A DNA stretch of 61,647 nucleotides from an uncultured Roseburia sp. (GTDB lineage: Bacteria > Bacillota > Clostridia > Lachnospirales > Lachnospiraceae). Below are positions 17,267-26,744 of the stretch, in pieces (the first letter of the stretch is position 1; each line of letters opens with the position of its first letter). The notes beneath the pieces are model-generated. The model did no database searches, had not been told where the DNA came from, and was given only the letters and a program-made list of their open reading frames with translations. Both the position numbers and the translations under genes were made by a program. The stretch is taken from positions 1 through 61,647 of the forward strand of contig CAJTOI010000019.1 of NCBI GenBank assembly GCA_910577925.1, in the 5' to 3' direction.

Positions 17267-18601
17267 TTGGACAAGCAAAATCATAAAGAAGAGAACGGAA
17301 CCCTTACCGATAAAAGAAAATATGACTGGATTGTAAATGAACGCATTCTTATAATTGCGATGGCCGTATTCGGGACATTTTGCTGCTGTACACTGTTTTT
17401 CTTTTTGATATACCGCTATAACGGGTTTGCCGATTTTTGGAAGCAACTGTTCGGCATTTTGCAGCCGATTACAATCGGAGTTGTTTTGGCCTATCTGCTG
17501 AATCCGATTATGAGATTTATAGAGCAATATGTCCTGCGGTTTCTGAAACCTCGGATGAACAATAAGAAAAAGGCCGGAAAAACGGCCCGTGGGGTCGCGA
17601 TTTTCGGTTCGCTTTTATTCCTGGTGGGAATCATCGTTCTGTTGATCGCAGCCATCGTGCCGTCCATGGCAGCAAGTATTCAAAAGATGGCGGTTACATT
17701 GCCGGAGGAGATTAATGATCTGGTAATTTGGGTGGAGGATTTTACAAAGGGGGATTCGGAACTGGCAGAGTTTGTCGGGGACGTCTTTGAGAAGGTGACC
17801 GCCGGCGCGCAGCAGTTTTTTGAGAAGGATTTGCTTCCGAAGACACAGAAGTATGTCTATTCGATTACCAGCGGCGTCGTGTACGGCGTGAAATTCCTGC
17901 TGAATATCTTTGTCGGTGTGATTGTATCCGTCTATGTGCTGGCGAGCAAGGAGACGTTTGCCGGTCAGGCGAAAAAGATTATCTATGCGCTTTTTAAGCC
18001 GGTGCGCGCGAATGTGATTGTAGAGACCGTGCGTAAGAGCAACGAGATTTTCGGCGGGTTTATTTCCGGAAAGATACTCGACTCGGCGATTATCGGTGTG
18101 CTTGCGTATATTGTTCTTATTATTATGAAAATGCCGGACCCGATTCTGGTGGCAGTGATTATCGGTGTGACGAATGTGATCCCGTTTTTCGGGCCTTTTA
18201 TCGGAGCGGTTCCGTCTTTTATCATCATCGTTCTGCAGAATCCCGTACAGGGTCTGTACTTTTTAATCTTTGTTCTTGTTTTGCAGCAGGTGGACGGGAA
18301 TATTATCGGGCCTAAGATATTGGGGGAGTCCACAGGACTTTCTTCTTTCTGGGTAGTCTTTGCGATTATAATGTTCGGCGGACTGTGGGGCTTTCCGGGA
18401 ATGCTCCTCGGCGTGCCGCTTATGGCGGTCATTTATTATATTATTCAAAAGTCTGTGTCCTATTTTCTGCGGAAGCGCGGACTGACGGATGAGACGAAGG
18501 ATTATATTTACCTTGTAAATGTTGACAAGGACACAAACCGGCTTTATTACGGGGAACAGACGGAGGAAGAAACGGACCGGGAAACAGGCGGTAAAAATTG
18601 A
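17267..18601 (+). CDS. AI-2E / PerM family membrane transporter
   Basis: A 444-residue polytopic protein with about eight helices: two at the N-terminus (about 28-50, 62-85), one near 120, then an extracellular amphipathic stretch (about 140-210) and a C-terminal cluster (about 215-385) with the family signature GVTNVIPFFGPFIGAVPS. The family includes autoinducer-2 exporters, sodium/proton antiporters and sporulation protein YtvI; the cargo here is unknown. The start is TTG 17267 after TAAAGGAG. The charged tail (about 395-444) is cytoplasmic. Confidence 0.85.
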   Translation: MDKQNHKEENGTLTDKRKYDWIVNERILIIAMAVFGTFCCCTLFFFLIYRYNGFADFWKQLFGILQPITIGVVLAYLLNPIMRFIEQYVLRFLKPRMNNKKKAGKTARGVAIFGSLLFLVGIIVLLIAAIVPSMAASIQKMAVTLPEEINDLVIWVEDFTKGDSELAEFVGDVFEKVTAGAQQFFEKDLLPKTQKYVYSITSGVVYGVKFLLNIFVGVIVSVYVLASKETFAGQAKKIIYALFKPVRANVIVETVRKSNEIFGGFISGKILDSAIIGVLAYIVLIIMKMPDPILVAVIIGVTNVIPFFGPFIGAVPSFIIIVLQNPVQGLYFLIFVLVLQQVDGNIIGPKILGESTGLSSFWVVFAIIMFGGLWGFPGMLLGVPLMAVIYYIIQKSVSYFLRKRGLTDETKDYIYLVNVDKDTNRLYYGEQTEEETDRETGGKN

Positions 18602-18607
18602 GAAAAA

Positions 18608-18642
18608 GGGCGGAAAGCAGACGGCTTGCCGCCCCGTCTTTA
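18608..18642 (+). terminator. Terminator after the AI-2E-type gene
   Basis: GGGCGG (18608-18613) pairs with CCGCCC (18629-18634), with an inner AAGC/GCTT stem, followed by CGTCTTTATT. Confidence 0.65.
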
Positions 18643-18653
18643 TTCGATAATTT

Positions 18654-18682
18654 TTGACATCTATAAATGCGTATGATAAACT
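18654..18682 (+). promoter_or_regulatory. Promoter of the TPR/P-loop gene
   Basis: Consensus TTGACA (18654-18659), 17 bases, TAAACT (18677-18682). Confidence 0.65.
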
Positions 18683-18729
18683 AAAACTTATATAAAAGAG
18701 ATAAACTTGTACATTTTGAGGTGGCACAG

Positions 18730-21495
18730 TTGGATAAATACGAATACAAACTGAAGCTGGATCAGATGAAATCTCTGGCGGCGGACCGCAATTACAATGC
18801 GGCGGCAGAGATTGCAGACATGATTAACTGGCATAAGATAAAAAATGTAAACGCATTGATGAAGGCGGGGGAGATCTATGAAAAGACCGGGCGTTATGAG
18901 GAGAGCAGAGATATTCTTCTGATGGCTTATGACCGCTCACCGATTGGGCGTATGATTATTTATCACCTTGCAGAAGTTGCCGTCAAAATGGGAAATTATA
19001 CCGAGGCAAAAGATTATTATCAGGAGTTTGTGGAGATTGCACCGCAGGACAATCTCAAATATGTACTGAAATACGAAATTTCCAAAGCGGAGGGAGCGGA
19101 TAACAACACGCTGATTTCCATTCTCGAAGAACTGAAGGAGCAGGAATATTCCGAGGAATGGGCCTATGAGCTGGCCTGTCTCTATCACAAGGCGGGAATG
19201 AGCGACAAGTGTATTGAGACCTGCGACGAGCTGATCCTCTGGTTCGGCGACGGACCTTATGTGGAGAACGCACTCGAGCTGAAGATGCTCTATCAGCCGC
19301 TGAGCAAACAGCAGGAGGAGAAATACCGGCAGTTCCGACTGAACAGGGACGGCGTTGTGGAAGTGAATCCGGAGGATGCTCTGATATCCGGAGAGATTGT
19401 GAACGAGACGGTTCAGATTCCGGATGTAAAGCTTTCGCCGGAGCGGTTTAACACACAGAATCTGCAGGAGGAGCTGCAGAAGAACATGCAGCAGATTCTG
19501 TATGCCACGGAAAAAGAGACCGTGGATGACAGTATGGACAGTATCAAGAAGCTGGTGGAGGATATCCCGTATCTGCAGCTGCCAAAGGAGGCGCCTGCGC
19601 AGGAGGAGAGCGGGATGCCGCACATTGCGACGGATGCCGAAATTGATAATTCGCTCCGGAACGATTTCAGAGAGTATCTCGCGGAGGATTATGACGGCCA
19701 GATGAGTATGTATGTCCCGGAGAGAGGGACGGCCGAGCCGCAGGTGACCGGTCAGATCAGTATCGACGAGGTGCTCGCAGAGTGGGAGCGGACAAGGCGG
19801 GCCGCGGAGGCTGCGCTGCAGGAGGCGGAGCAGCGGAAGCTGGAATCGGCAAAGGCGAGGGCGCTGCAGGAGGCGGGAGATATTATGGGACGCCTTGCGG
19901 ATGTGATACCCAAGCTTAACTCGGGACTGACGCCGCGGGATTTGCTGGAGGAACAGTATCTCGCGGGGCGGCCGATTGAAGATGACCGGGCGGTGGAGAT
20001 GGTTGCGAATATGAACCAGATCCTGCAGGAGGAGATTGACCGGCTTTCCAATGAGAATGCGATAATTGACGAGCGGCTGGCAGCCGCCGAGACGGGAATC
20101 GGCACCATATTCGGCGATGATATCCGATTGACTCCGGAGGAGGCAGCGGCGCTCGGTGTCGGGGGAGGCATGCGGGAGCTGTTTGCGGATATTCCCTCGT
20201 TCTCGGAGGAGATCACGGAGGAAGAAGTTTATCCGGAAGAGATCGCAGAGGAAACGGTTTTCCCGGAGGAGATCGTGGAGGAAACGGTTTATCCGGAAGA
20301 GATCGCGGAGGAAGCGGTTTCCCCGGAAGAGATTGCGGAGGAATCGGCTGTGTCGTCGGAACCTGCAGGAGAGCCGATTTTACGGGGAGATTTAATCCCG
20401 CCGGAAGAGGAAGCGGTTATACCGTCGGAATCTGCGGTGTATGAGGAAGAAGCCGATGAGCCGTTTGATTTTGCAAAAGCGATTCTGTCGCTGATAGACG
20501 CGCCGGAGGAGCAAGCCTCAGAAGATGCGGCGGAAGATGCGCAGAAGGCAGAAACCGCAGCGCATACGGAGGAACAGATAGAGGCGGCGATTCTTGCGCA
20601 GACCACAAGGAATCTGCAGGAGGATTTCCGGAACGGCAGACGGGACGATATTTTACCCGAGATCGCACTTCCCGAGGGGATTCTGCCGGAAATCGAGGAG
20701 CCGGAAGAGGTCGGTGATGCAAAGGTAATTCAGAAGCTCTCCAAAGAGCAGAGGGAAATTTTTACATATTTTGTCCCGATTAAGGGCATGGAGCGGCAGC
20801 TGTGCCAGGCGATGACCGGCACGATCAGACGCCTGTCTGCGGGAGGAAGCGCGGCAACCGGCAATATGGTGATCCAGGGCGGGCAGGGAAGCGGGAAAAC
20901 CGTGCTTGCCACCAGCATGATAAAAGCACTGCAAAAAGAAATCGGAAAACCGAAAGGCGCGGTCGGAAAGATTGAGGCGGCCGCGCTCAATCGGAAAGAT
21001 ATTCCTGCGCTGATGAAAAAAGTTGCGGGAGGCTGTCTGATTATCGAGCGCGCAGGAGGGATTTCAAAGGAGACGGCGGAGCTGCTCTCCGACTGTCTGG
21101 CGCACGATACGAGCGGCGTGCTTCTTATTATGGAAGACACACACAAGGGAATCGAGAAGGCGCTGAGCCGGGATGCGGGATTTGCCGCCCGATTTTCCGA
21201 GAAGATAAATATTCCTATTTTTACGAGTGACGAACTGGTTGCGTTTGCGAAGTCTTATGCAAACGAGCTGGGGTATACGATTGATGAGATGGGTGTGCTT
21301 GCGCTGTATAACAGCATCAGTAACATTCAGAAACTGGATAAGGCGACAACGCTCACGGAAGTCAAAGACATTGTCGATGATGCGATCGCAAGGGCGGAGC
21401 GCGGAGGGTTAAAGAAGGCGTTCAGCATCATTTCGTCGCGCAGGTATGACGACGATGACTATGTGATTCTGCATGAAAAAGATTTTGGTTTTTAA
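18730..21495 (+). CDS. Large TPR-like protein with C-terminal P-loop ATPase domain
   Basis: A 921-residue cytoplasmic protein. The N-terminal third (about 1-210) is helical TPR-like (AGEIYEKTGRYEESRDILLM, MGNYTEAKDYYQEFVEIAPQ). Residues about 340-450 are coiled coil. Residues about 493-540 are a repeated acidic segment of PEEIAEE units (20206-20346). The C-terminal 250 residues form an AAA-like NTPase: Walker A GGQGSGKT (about 717-724), Walker B-like CLIIERAG, and sensor-like LLIMEDTHKG. I chose TTG 18730 because GAGGTGG precedes it by five bases; GTG 18721 is inside that site. It precedes glgB by 26 bases. I do not recognise a named family; a scaffold with nucleotide-dependent switching is an inference. 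Confidence 0.75.
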   Translation: MDKYEYKLKLDQMKSLAADRNYNAAAEIADMINWHKIKNVNALMKAGEIYEKTGRYEESRDILLMAYDRSPIGRMIIYHLAEVAVKMGNYTEAKDYYQEFVEIAPQDNLKYVLKYEISKAEGADNNTLISILEELKEQEYSEEWAYELACLYHKAGMSDKCIETCDELILWFGDGPYVENALELKMLYQPLSKQQEEKYRQFRLNRDGVVEVNPEDALISGEIVNETVQIPDVKLSPERFNTQNLQEELQKNMQQILYATEKETVDDSMDSIKKLVEDIPYLQLPKEAPAQEESGMPHIATDAEIDNSLRNDFREYLAEDYDGQMSMYVPERGTAEPQVTGQISIDEVLAEWERTRRAAEAALQEAEQRKLESAKARALQEAGDIMGRLADVIPKLNSGLTPRDLLEEQYLAGRPIEDDRAVEMVANMNQILQEEIDRLSNENAIIDERLAAAETGIGTIFGDDIRLTPEEAAALGVGGGMRELFADIPSFSEEITEEEVYPEEIAEETVFPEEIVEETVYPEEIAEEAVSPEEIAEESAVSSEPAGEPILRGDLIPPEEEAVIPSESAVYEEEADEPFDFAKAILSLIDAPEEQASEDAAEDAQKAETAAHTEEQIEAAILAQTTRNLQEDFRNGRRDDILPEIALPEGILPEIEEPEEVGDAKVIQKLSKEQREIFTYFVPIKGMERQLCQAMTGTIRRLSAGGSAATGNMVIQGGQGSGKTVLATSMIKALQKEIGKPKGAVGKIEAAALNRKDIPALMKKVAGGCLIIERAGGISKETAELLSDCLAHDTSGVLLIMEDTHKGIEKALSRDAGFAARFSEKINIPIFTSDELVAFAKSYANELGYTIDEMGVLALYNSISNIQKLDKATTLTEVKDIVDDAIARAERGGLKKAFSIISSRRYDDDDYVILHEKDFGF
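20206..20346 (+). repeat. In-frame 30-bp tandem repeat coding PEEIAEE-type units
   Basis: About five degenerate copies of a 30-base unit (GAGGAAACGGTTTATCCGGA-type followed by AGAGATCGCG) code acidic decapeptides PEEI(A/V)EE(T/A)V. Such arrays can change copy number between strains. Confidence 0.75.
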
Positions 21496-21521
21496 TATAA
21501 AAATAAAAGGAGTAATGGAGT

Positions 21522-23420
21522 ATGGCAAGATTTTCGGAATTGGATCGCTATCTGTTTGGGCAGGCGACACACTATGACATCTATCAGAAATTGGGGGCAC
21601 ATCCGACGGACGAGTTCGGAATACGGGGCGTGTGTTTCGATTTGTGGGCGCCGAATGCAAAGCGCGTCTGGGTGATCGGAAGCTTTAACGGATGGAGTGA
21701 GACGGAGCATGAGATGGAGCGCTTAGAGCCGGAGACAATGGGGATATATGAGTTGTTTATTCCCGGTGTCGAGGAAGGGGCGCTCTATAAGTATCTGATT
21801 GAGACGAAGGACGGAAAGAGGCTGTATAAGGCGGATCCTTATGCCAATTATGCCGAGCTGCGGCCGGGGAATGCGTCTGCGGTGACGGATATCGGACATT
21901 TTAAATGGTCAGATGCAAAATGGATGAGCAAACGGGCGAAAACAGAAGACCCGTACGCACAGCCGATGGCAATTTATGAGGTACATCCCGGCTCATGGAT
22001 GTGTCATCCGGGCAGGGAAGACGAGGGCTTTTACACGTATCGGGAGCTGGCGAAATCGCTGATCGCCTACGTGACGGATATGGGCTACACGCATATTGAG
22101 CTGATGGGAATCTCCGAGTACCCGTTTGACGGCTCCTGGGGATATCAGGTGACGGGCTATTATGCGCCTACGGCCCGGTACGGAACGCCGGAGGACTTCG
22201 CTTATTTCGTAAATGAATGTCATAAGCACAACATCGGTGTCATTTTGGACTGGGTGCCGGCGCATTTTCCGCGGGATGCCCATGGGCTTGCGGAATTTGA
22301 CGGAACCTGTCTGTATGAATATGCAGATCCGAGAAAAGGTGAGCATCCCGACTGGGGAACCAAAATCTTCGACTACGGCAAGAATGAGGTAAAAAATTTC
22401 CTGATCGGCAGCGCTCTGATGTGGATTGAGCATTATCACATTGACGGACTGCGGGTGGATGCGGTAGCTTCGATGCTCTATCTCGATTACGGCAAAAATG
22501 AGGGACAGTGGGTTCGCAACAAATACGGCAGCAACGAAAATCTGGAGGCAATCGAGTTTTTCAAGCATATCAACACACTGATACTCGGACGCAATCCGGG
22601 AGCCGTGATGATTGCCGAAGAGTCGACGGCCTGGCCGAAGGTGACGGGGCCGGTGGAAGAGGACGGACTCAATTTCAGCTATAAGTGGAATATGGGATGG
22701 ATGCATGATTTCCTGGATTACATGAAGCTTGACCCGTATTTCCGCAAGAACAATCATCACAAGATGACGTTTGCGATGAGCTATAATGAGAGCGAGCATT
22801 ATATTCTGGTGCTCTCACACGACGAGGTAGTGCATCTGAAATGTTCTATGCTAAACAAAATGCCGGGACTCGGTATTGACAAGTTCCGCAATCTTATGGT
22901 CGGGTATGCGTTTATGATAGGACATCCCGGCAAGAAGCTGCTGTTTATGGGACAGGAATTTGCACAGCTTCAGGAGTGGAGCGAAGCGCGTGAGCTCGAC
23001 TGGTACCTGCTGGAGAATCCGGATCATAAGCATGTGCAGAACTGGGTCAAGAAGCTGCTTCATCTCTACCAGAAGAATCCCGCGCTGTATGAGCTTGACA
23101 GCAGCTGGGACGGATTTGAGTGGATTAATGCGAATGACGGGGAGCGCAGTATTTTCAGTTTTGTGCGCAAGAGCAGAGACGGCAAGAACAACCTGCTGTT
23201 CGTGTGCAATTTTACGCCGATGGAGCGGCCGGATTACCATGTCGGCGTGCCGCTGAATAAGAGCTACCGCCTTGTGCTTGACAGCGATGCGGAAGAGTTT
23301 GGCGGGGACGGAAAAAAGAAACCGCAGAGTTATCGCGCAAAGCGCAAGGAATGCGACGGAAAGCCGTACTCGCTTGCATATCCCTTGTCGCCTTACGGTG
23401 TGGCCGTATTTCATTTTTAA
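21522..23420 (+). CDS. glgB: 1,4-alpha-glucan branching enzyme
   Basis: A 632-residue GH13 enzyme that makes alpha-1,6 branches in glycogen. It begins with a CBM48 domain (DLWAPNAKRVWVIGSFNGW, about 36-55), followed by the barrel with the GH13 motifs DWVPAHFPRD, GLRVDAVASMLY (nucleophile Asp about 310), IAEESTAWP (acid/base Glu about 365) and LSHDEVVH (transition-state Asp about 430). The C-terminal all-beta domain ends VFHF. ATG 21522 follows AAAAGGAG. No other glg genes are adjacent, and it probably shares a transcript with the TPR/P-loop gene. Confidence 0.93.
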   Translation: MARFSELDRYLFGQATHYDIYQKLGAHPTDEFGIRGVCFDLWAPNAKRVWVIGSFNGWSETEHEMERLEPETMGIYELFIPGVEEGALYKYLIETKDGKRLYKADPYANYAELRPGNASAVTDIGHFKWSDAKWMSKRAKTEDPYAQPMAIYEVHPGSWMCHPGREDEGFYTYRELAKSLIAYVTDMGYTHIELMGISEYPFDGSWGYQVTGYYAPTARYGTPEDFAYFVNECHKHNIGVILDWVPAHFPRDAHGLAEFDGTCLYEYADPRKGEHPDWGTKIFDYGKNEVKNFLIGSALMWIEHYHIDGLRVDAVASMLYLDYGKNEGQWVRNKYGSNENLEAIEFFKHINTLILGRNPGAVMIAEESTAWPKVTGPVEEDGLNFSYKWNMGWMHDFLDYMKLDPYFRKNNHHKMTFAMSYNESEHYILVLSHDEVVHLKCSMLNKMPGLGIDKFRNLMVGYAFMIGHPGKKLLFMGQEFAQLQEWSEARELDWYLLENPDHKHVQNWVKKLLHLYQKNPALYELDSSWDGFEWINANDGERSIFSFVRKSRDGKNNLLFVCNFTPMERPDYHVGVPLNKSYRLVLDSDAEEFGGDGKKKPQSYRAKRKECDGKPYSLAYPLSPYGVAVFHF

Positions 23421-23439
23421 ACTTAATAAATAAACTGGT

Positions 23440-23454
23440 ATAACCGATATATAT
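23440..23454 (+). promoter_or_regulatory. Sigma-28-like -10 element shared with flagellin
   Basis: ATAACCGATATATAT is identical over 15 bp to 33139-33153 before the flagellin gene and contains ACCGATAT, one base off the SigD -10 GCCGATAT. A TAAA at 23427-23430 lies 12 bases upstream of the octamer, slightly short for a canonical -35. A hairpin at 23469 follows within the presumed leader. Confidence 0.5.
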
Positions 23455-23468
23455 ATCAGCTACGGATG

Positions 23469-23516
23469 GCGCATTGCGTTCTCTGAGCTTGCTCAGAAGG
23501 CACGATGCGCTGTTTT
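23469..23516 (+). terminator. Terminator after glgB, possibly in the leader of the next gene
   Basis: GCGCAT (23469-23474) pairs with ATGCGC (23505-23510), and TCTGAGC (23482-23488) with GCTCAGA (23491-23497), then GTTTT... T run at 23513-23516. It lies downstream of the sigma-28-like element, so it might also act as a leader attenuator. Confidence 0.65.
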
Positions 23517-23582
23517 AATGAAAAAAAGGACAGTCCGGGAAGCGTGCTGTCCGGCCTTTAGGAAGACGGAGGGGAACCGCAA

Positions 23583-26500
23583 ATGAGAGTGGAGCAGCAG
23601 AATACGGATTTCATTGATAAATTGCAGCAGACAACCGGCCCGAAGGAGCAGGAGGGCCGTATCACATTTGCAGATATGACCGCGCAAAAGAGCAGCACAT
23701 GCAGCAGCCAGAAGTCGGTCAATGTAAAAGACGCAACCTACTTGAAACCAACCGCGGAGGAAAAGCAGGATATTACGGAAGAAATCGGACAGTCTGCGGC
23801 GTTAGATGCGACGGAGCGCAAAAATCAGATGGCTGTCCTCGCGAATACCACATCGCCGGAAGACTATGCGCGCATGCAGGAGGAGGGCTTTACCGTCGAT
23901 GAGACTGCCGCGCATGTCATTGTGACGGAGACAGACAAGATCAAGGCGCAGCTGGCGAAAGCGGGCGTGGATATCTCGTTTTTCGGCGATGATTTGGATA
24001 TTGAGGAGCTGCAGGCAATCACGGGCAGTGCGGAGATTGCTGTACAGATTGCCTCCGAATTATACAGATGGGATCTGCCGGTGACGGAGGAGAATGTCAG
24101 GGAGGCATACAATGCGTTAAAGCTTGCGGGGACATTGGAAGCGCCCGGCGACGGAGCCGTGAGATATATGCTGGAGAACAGGCTTTCGCCGACAATAGAG
24201 AATTTTTATCGGGCGGAGCACTGCGGAAGCGGATATTACCGCAATGAGACCGCAGACGCCGTGGACATGGATGCATTTATCGGGCAGGTGGAAACTGTCA
24301 TCCGGCAGGCAGGTTTTACGGCGGACGATGAGACAAAGGCGGACTGCCAGTGGCTGATTGACAACGAGATACCTCTTACCGAGGAGAACCTCAAGTATTT
24401 AAAGGCACTTAAAGGTATGGAATTTCCGATGCAGACAGCGGATGTGACGGCACGGATTGCGGCGGCGATCGCGGAGGGGTCACGGCCGGAACAGGCGATG
24501 CTGATATCCGGCTGTACGCTTACGGAGCGCGCGGAGCATGCCGCGGAAGTTATAAACAATGCGTCTGAGGCGGATGTGACGTATCTGACGGAACACGGCA
24601 TGGATCTGACCGTGCGGAACCTGGAGTATGCGTATGCGGTCCGCGCAGGAGCGCAGGAGGCTGCGGCGCAGGACGGGCAGACCGAGGCCGGTCAGGAGGC
24701 TGCGGCATGGGACGGACAGACTGATGCCGGGCAGACGTATACCGAGCAGGGACTCGCGGTACTGACGGCGCGCAGACGGCTGGAAGAAGCCCGGCTTCTG
24801 ATGACGATACAGGCAAATTACAGTCTGCTCAAACAGGGGATCTCGATTGAGACGGAGCCTCTTGAGAGACTTGTGGAGCAGTTAAAGGCGCAGGAGGATG
24901 CCTATTACAGGCAGATGCTTCTGTCGCAGGGAGCGGAGGACACACAGGAAAATATTTCCGTGTTCCGCGCGGCCGCAGAGAAAGTCAATGAGTTAAAGAC
25001 GGTTCCGGCATATGTGCTGGGAATAAGAGAGGTACAAAGCGGTACGGTTGAGGATGCGCACAGAGCTGGAATGAGACTTCGGGAGCGTTTCGAACAGGCA
25101 AATGAGCGCTATGAGACACTGATGACGGCGCCCAGGGCAGATCTGGGGGACTCTATCCAAAAGGCATTTCGGAATGTGGATGATATTCTGGGAGAAATCG
25201 GGCTGGAGACCTCTGAGGAAAACCGCAGGGCGGCCCGCATTCTCGGCTACAACAACCTCGCGATTACTCCGGAGAGCATTGCGCAGATGAAACAGGTCGA
25301 TGAGGAGGTTCAGCGTGTTTTCCGGAATCTGACGCCGACAGCGGTCACGCAGATGATAAAGCGCGGGATCAATCCGCTGGATATGGATTTCGCGAGCTTA
25401 AATGCCGCGGCGGAGCAGTTTGAGGCGGAGAGCGGAGAAAAGGAGAACCGGAAGTTCAGTGAGTTTTTGTGGAAGCTTGAGCAGAACCATGAAATCAGTG
25501 AGGAGGAGCGGGCATCCTATATCGGTACATACCGGTTGATTCGCCAGGTTGAGCAGACGGACGGCGCTGCGATCGGCGCGCTGGTAAGCCAGGGTGCAAA
25601 GCTTACGATGCGCAATTTGCTGACTGCGGTGCGCTCGGCGAACCGCAGCGGAAAAATGGAATATACCGTCGATGATTCCTTTGGCGCAGTTGAGGGCGGC
25701 GGATACCGCGGCGGCTCCGTTACGGAGCAGATCGAGTCCGCGTATCAGATGAACTGCCTGAAAGATTTGATGGACGATATCACACCGGAAAGACTGCGCG
25801 CAGTGATGTCTTTGCGCGGGGACTGGCAGGATATGACGCCGGAGCGTCTGCGGTCGGCTCTTGCACAGGCCGAGACAAATGATGCGGAATTAAATCATGC
25901 ATACGCGAAAGAGCAGCTTGCCGCGGCGCAGCAGAGCGCCCAGGCGTCTGCGGATGTTTACCGGATACTTGAGAAATACGATATACCGAATACCATGGCA
26001 AATGTACTTGCGGTGGAGGAGATGACAAAGAACCGCAACGGTATTTTCCGGAAAATATTCGGAAAAGCGGCGGAGAATACGGGAGCGGATGCGTCGGGCT
26101 TTGCCGAGGCGAGTGAGCGTCTGCTTGAGGATTACTGCGACGCGCTCGCAGCGCCGGAAGCGCTTGGAGAGGTTCAGGAGCGGTTAGGAGAGCTGGCCGA
26201 GAACGTTATGAAGGGCATGATCGCAGATGACGGCGTGACGAGCCTTGATATGAGGGAGATGCGTCTGCTGTCGGCGCAGCTGCAGGTAAACGGTATGATG
26301 GCGAAAGAGGAACAGTATTCTGTTCCGGTAATGGTCAGCGACGGTGTTGTCAATGTCTCTCTTAAAATCGTCCGCGGTGCCGATAAAAAGGGGATCGTGG
26401 ATGTCACAATGGAGAGCAGTCTGCGGGGGAAAATAGCGGCAACCTTCCAGGCGAAGGAGAACGGCGTGAGCGGATTGATTGCCACAGACAACAGAGAGAC

Positions 26501-26744
26501 GCAAGAGGTCTTAGAGCAGAGTATGGAAGCGCTTGTACGGCGTCTTGGCGGAGAGGAACATGCGGATATGCGTGTTGCATACCTTGCGGATTTGGATATG
26601 ACTCATTTCTCGATGGGATTGTTCGGAGTAAACGCGCAGTCTGAGGCAGAAGAGACAGGAGAAAATCAGGAATATCAGGTACAGACCACGCGCTTATACC
26701 ATATTGCAGAACAGTTTATCCGTCAGATACGTGAGACGCTTTAA
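23583..26744 (+). CDS. Large protein with FliK-like C-terminus, probably flagellar
   Basis: A 1053-residue, acidic, mostly helical protein without signal peptide or membrane segments. The first 100 residues are low-complexity and polar; the middle carries several similar helical stretches built around phrases such as DNEIPLTEENLKYLKAL, EHGMDLTVRNLEYAYAV and GAKLTMRNLLTAVRSA, an apparent internal repeat. Residues about 915-985 (VNVSLKIVRG, VTMESSLRGKIAATF, ETQEVLEQSMEALVRRLG) follow the beta-strand/helix pattern of the FliK hook-length C domain. The promoter motif is shared with flagellin. A role in hook-length control or flagellar export is inferred. It may belong to a Lachnospiraceae DUF family (possibly DUF6240), which I cannot verify. 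Its stop TAA overlaps the convergent cwlD-like stop. Confidence 0.6.
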   Translation: MRVEQQNTDFIDKLQQTTGPKEQEGRITFADMTAQKSSTCSSQKSVNVKDATYLKPTAEEKQDITEEIGQSAALDATERKNQMAVLANTTSPEDYARMQEEGFTVDETAAHVIVTETDKIKAQLAKAGVDISFFGDDLDIEELQAITGSAEIAVQIASELYRWDLPVTEENVREAYNALKLAGTLEAPGDGAVRYMLENRLSPTIENFYRAEHCGSGYYRNETADAVDMDAFIGQVETVIRQAGFTADDETKADCQWLIDNEIPLTEENLKYLKALKGMEFPMQTADVTARIAAAIAEGSRPEQAMLISGCTLTERAEHAAEVINNASEADVTYLTEHGMDLTVRNLEYAYAVRAGAQEAAAQDGQTEAGQEAAAWDGQTDAGQTYTEQGLAVLTARRRLEEARLLMTIQANYSLLKQGISIETEPLERLVEQLKAQEDAYYRQMLLSQGAEDTQENISVFRAAAEKVNELKTVPAYVLGIREVQSGTVEDAHRAGMRLRERFEQANERYETLMTAPRADLGDSIQKAFRNVDDILGEIGLETSEENRRAARILGYNNLAITPESIAQMKQVDEEVQRVFRNLTPTAVTQMIKRGINPLDMDFASLNAAAEQFEAESGEKENRKFSEFLWKLEQNHEISEEERASYIGTYRLIRQVEQTDGAAIGALVSQGAKLTMRNLLTAVRSANRSGKMEYTVDDSFGAVEGGGYRGGSVTEQIESAYQMNCLKDLMDDITPERLRAVMSLRGDWQDMTPERLRSALAQAETNDAELNHAYAKEQLAAAQQSAQASADVYRILEKYDIPNTMANVLAVEEMTKNRNGIFRKIFGKAAENTGADASGFAEASERLLEDYCDALAAPEALGEVQERLGELAENVMKGMIADDGVTSLDMREMRLLSAQLQVNGMMAKEEQYSVPVMVSDGVVNVSLKIVRGADKKGIVDVTMESSLRGKIAATFQAKENGVSGLIATDNRETQEVLEQSMEALVRRLGGEEHADMRVAYLADLDMTHFSMGLFGVNAQSEAEETGENQEYQVQTTRLYHIAEQFIRQIRETL

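Noticed and set aside
20206..20346. Regular repeats suggestive of a CRISPR array
   Set aside because: The 30-base units are contiguous, degenerate and in frame, with no spacers.
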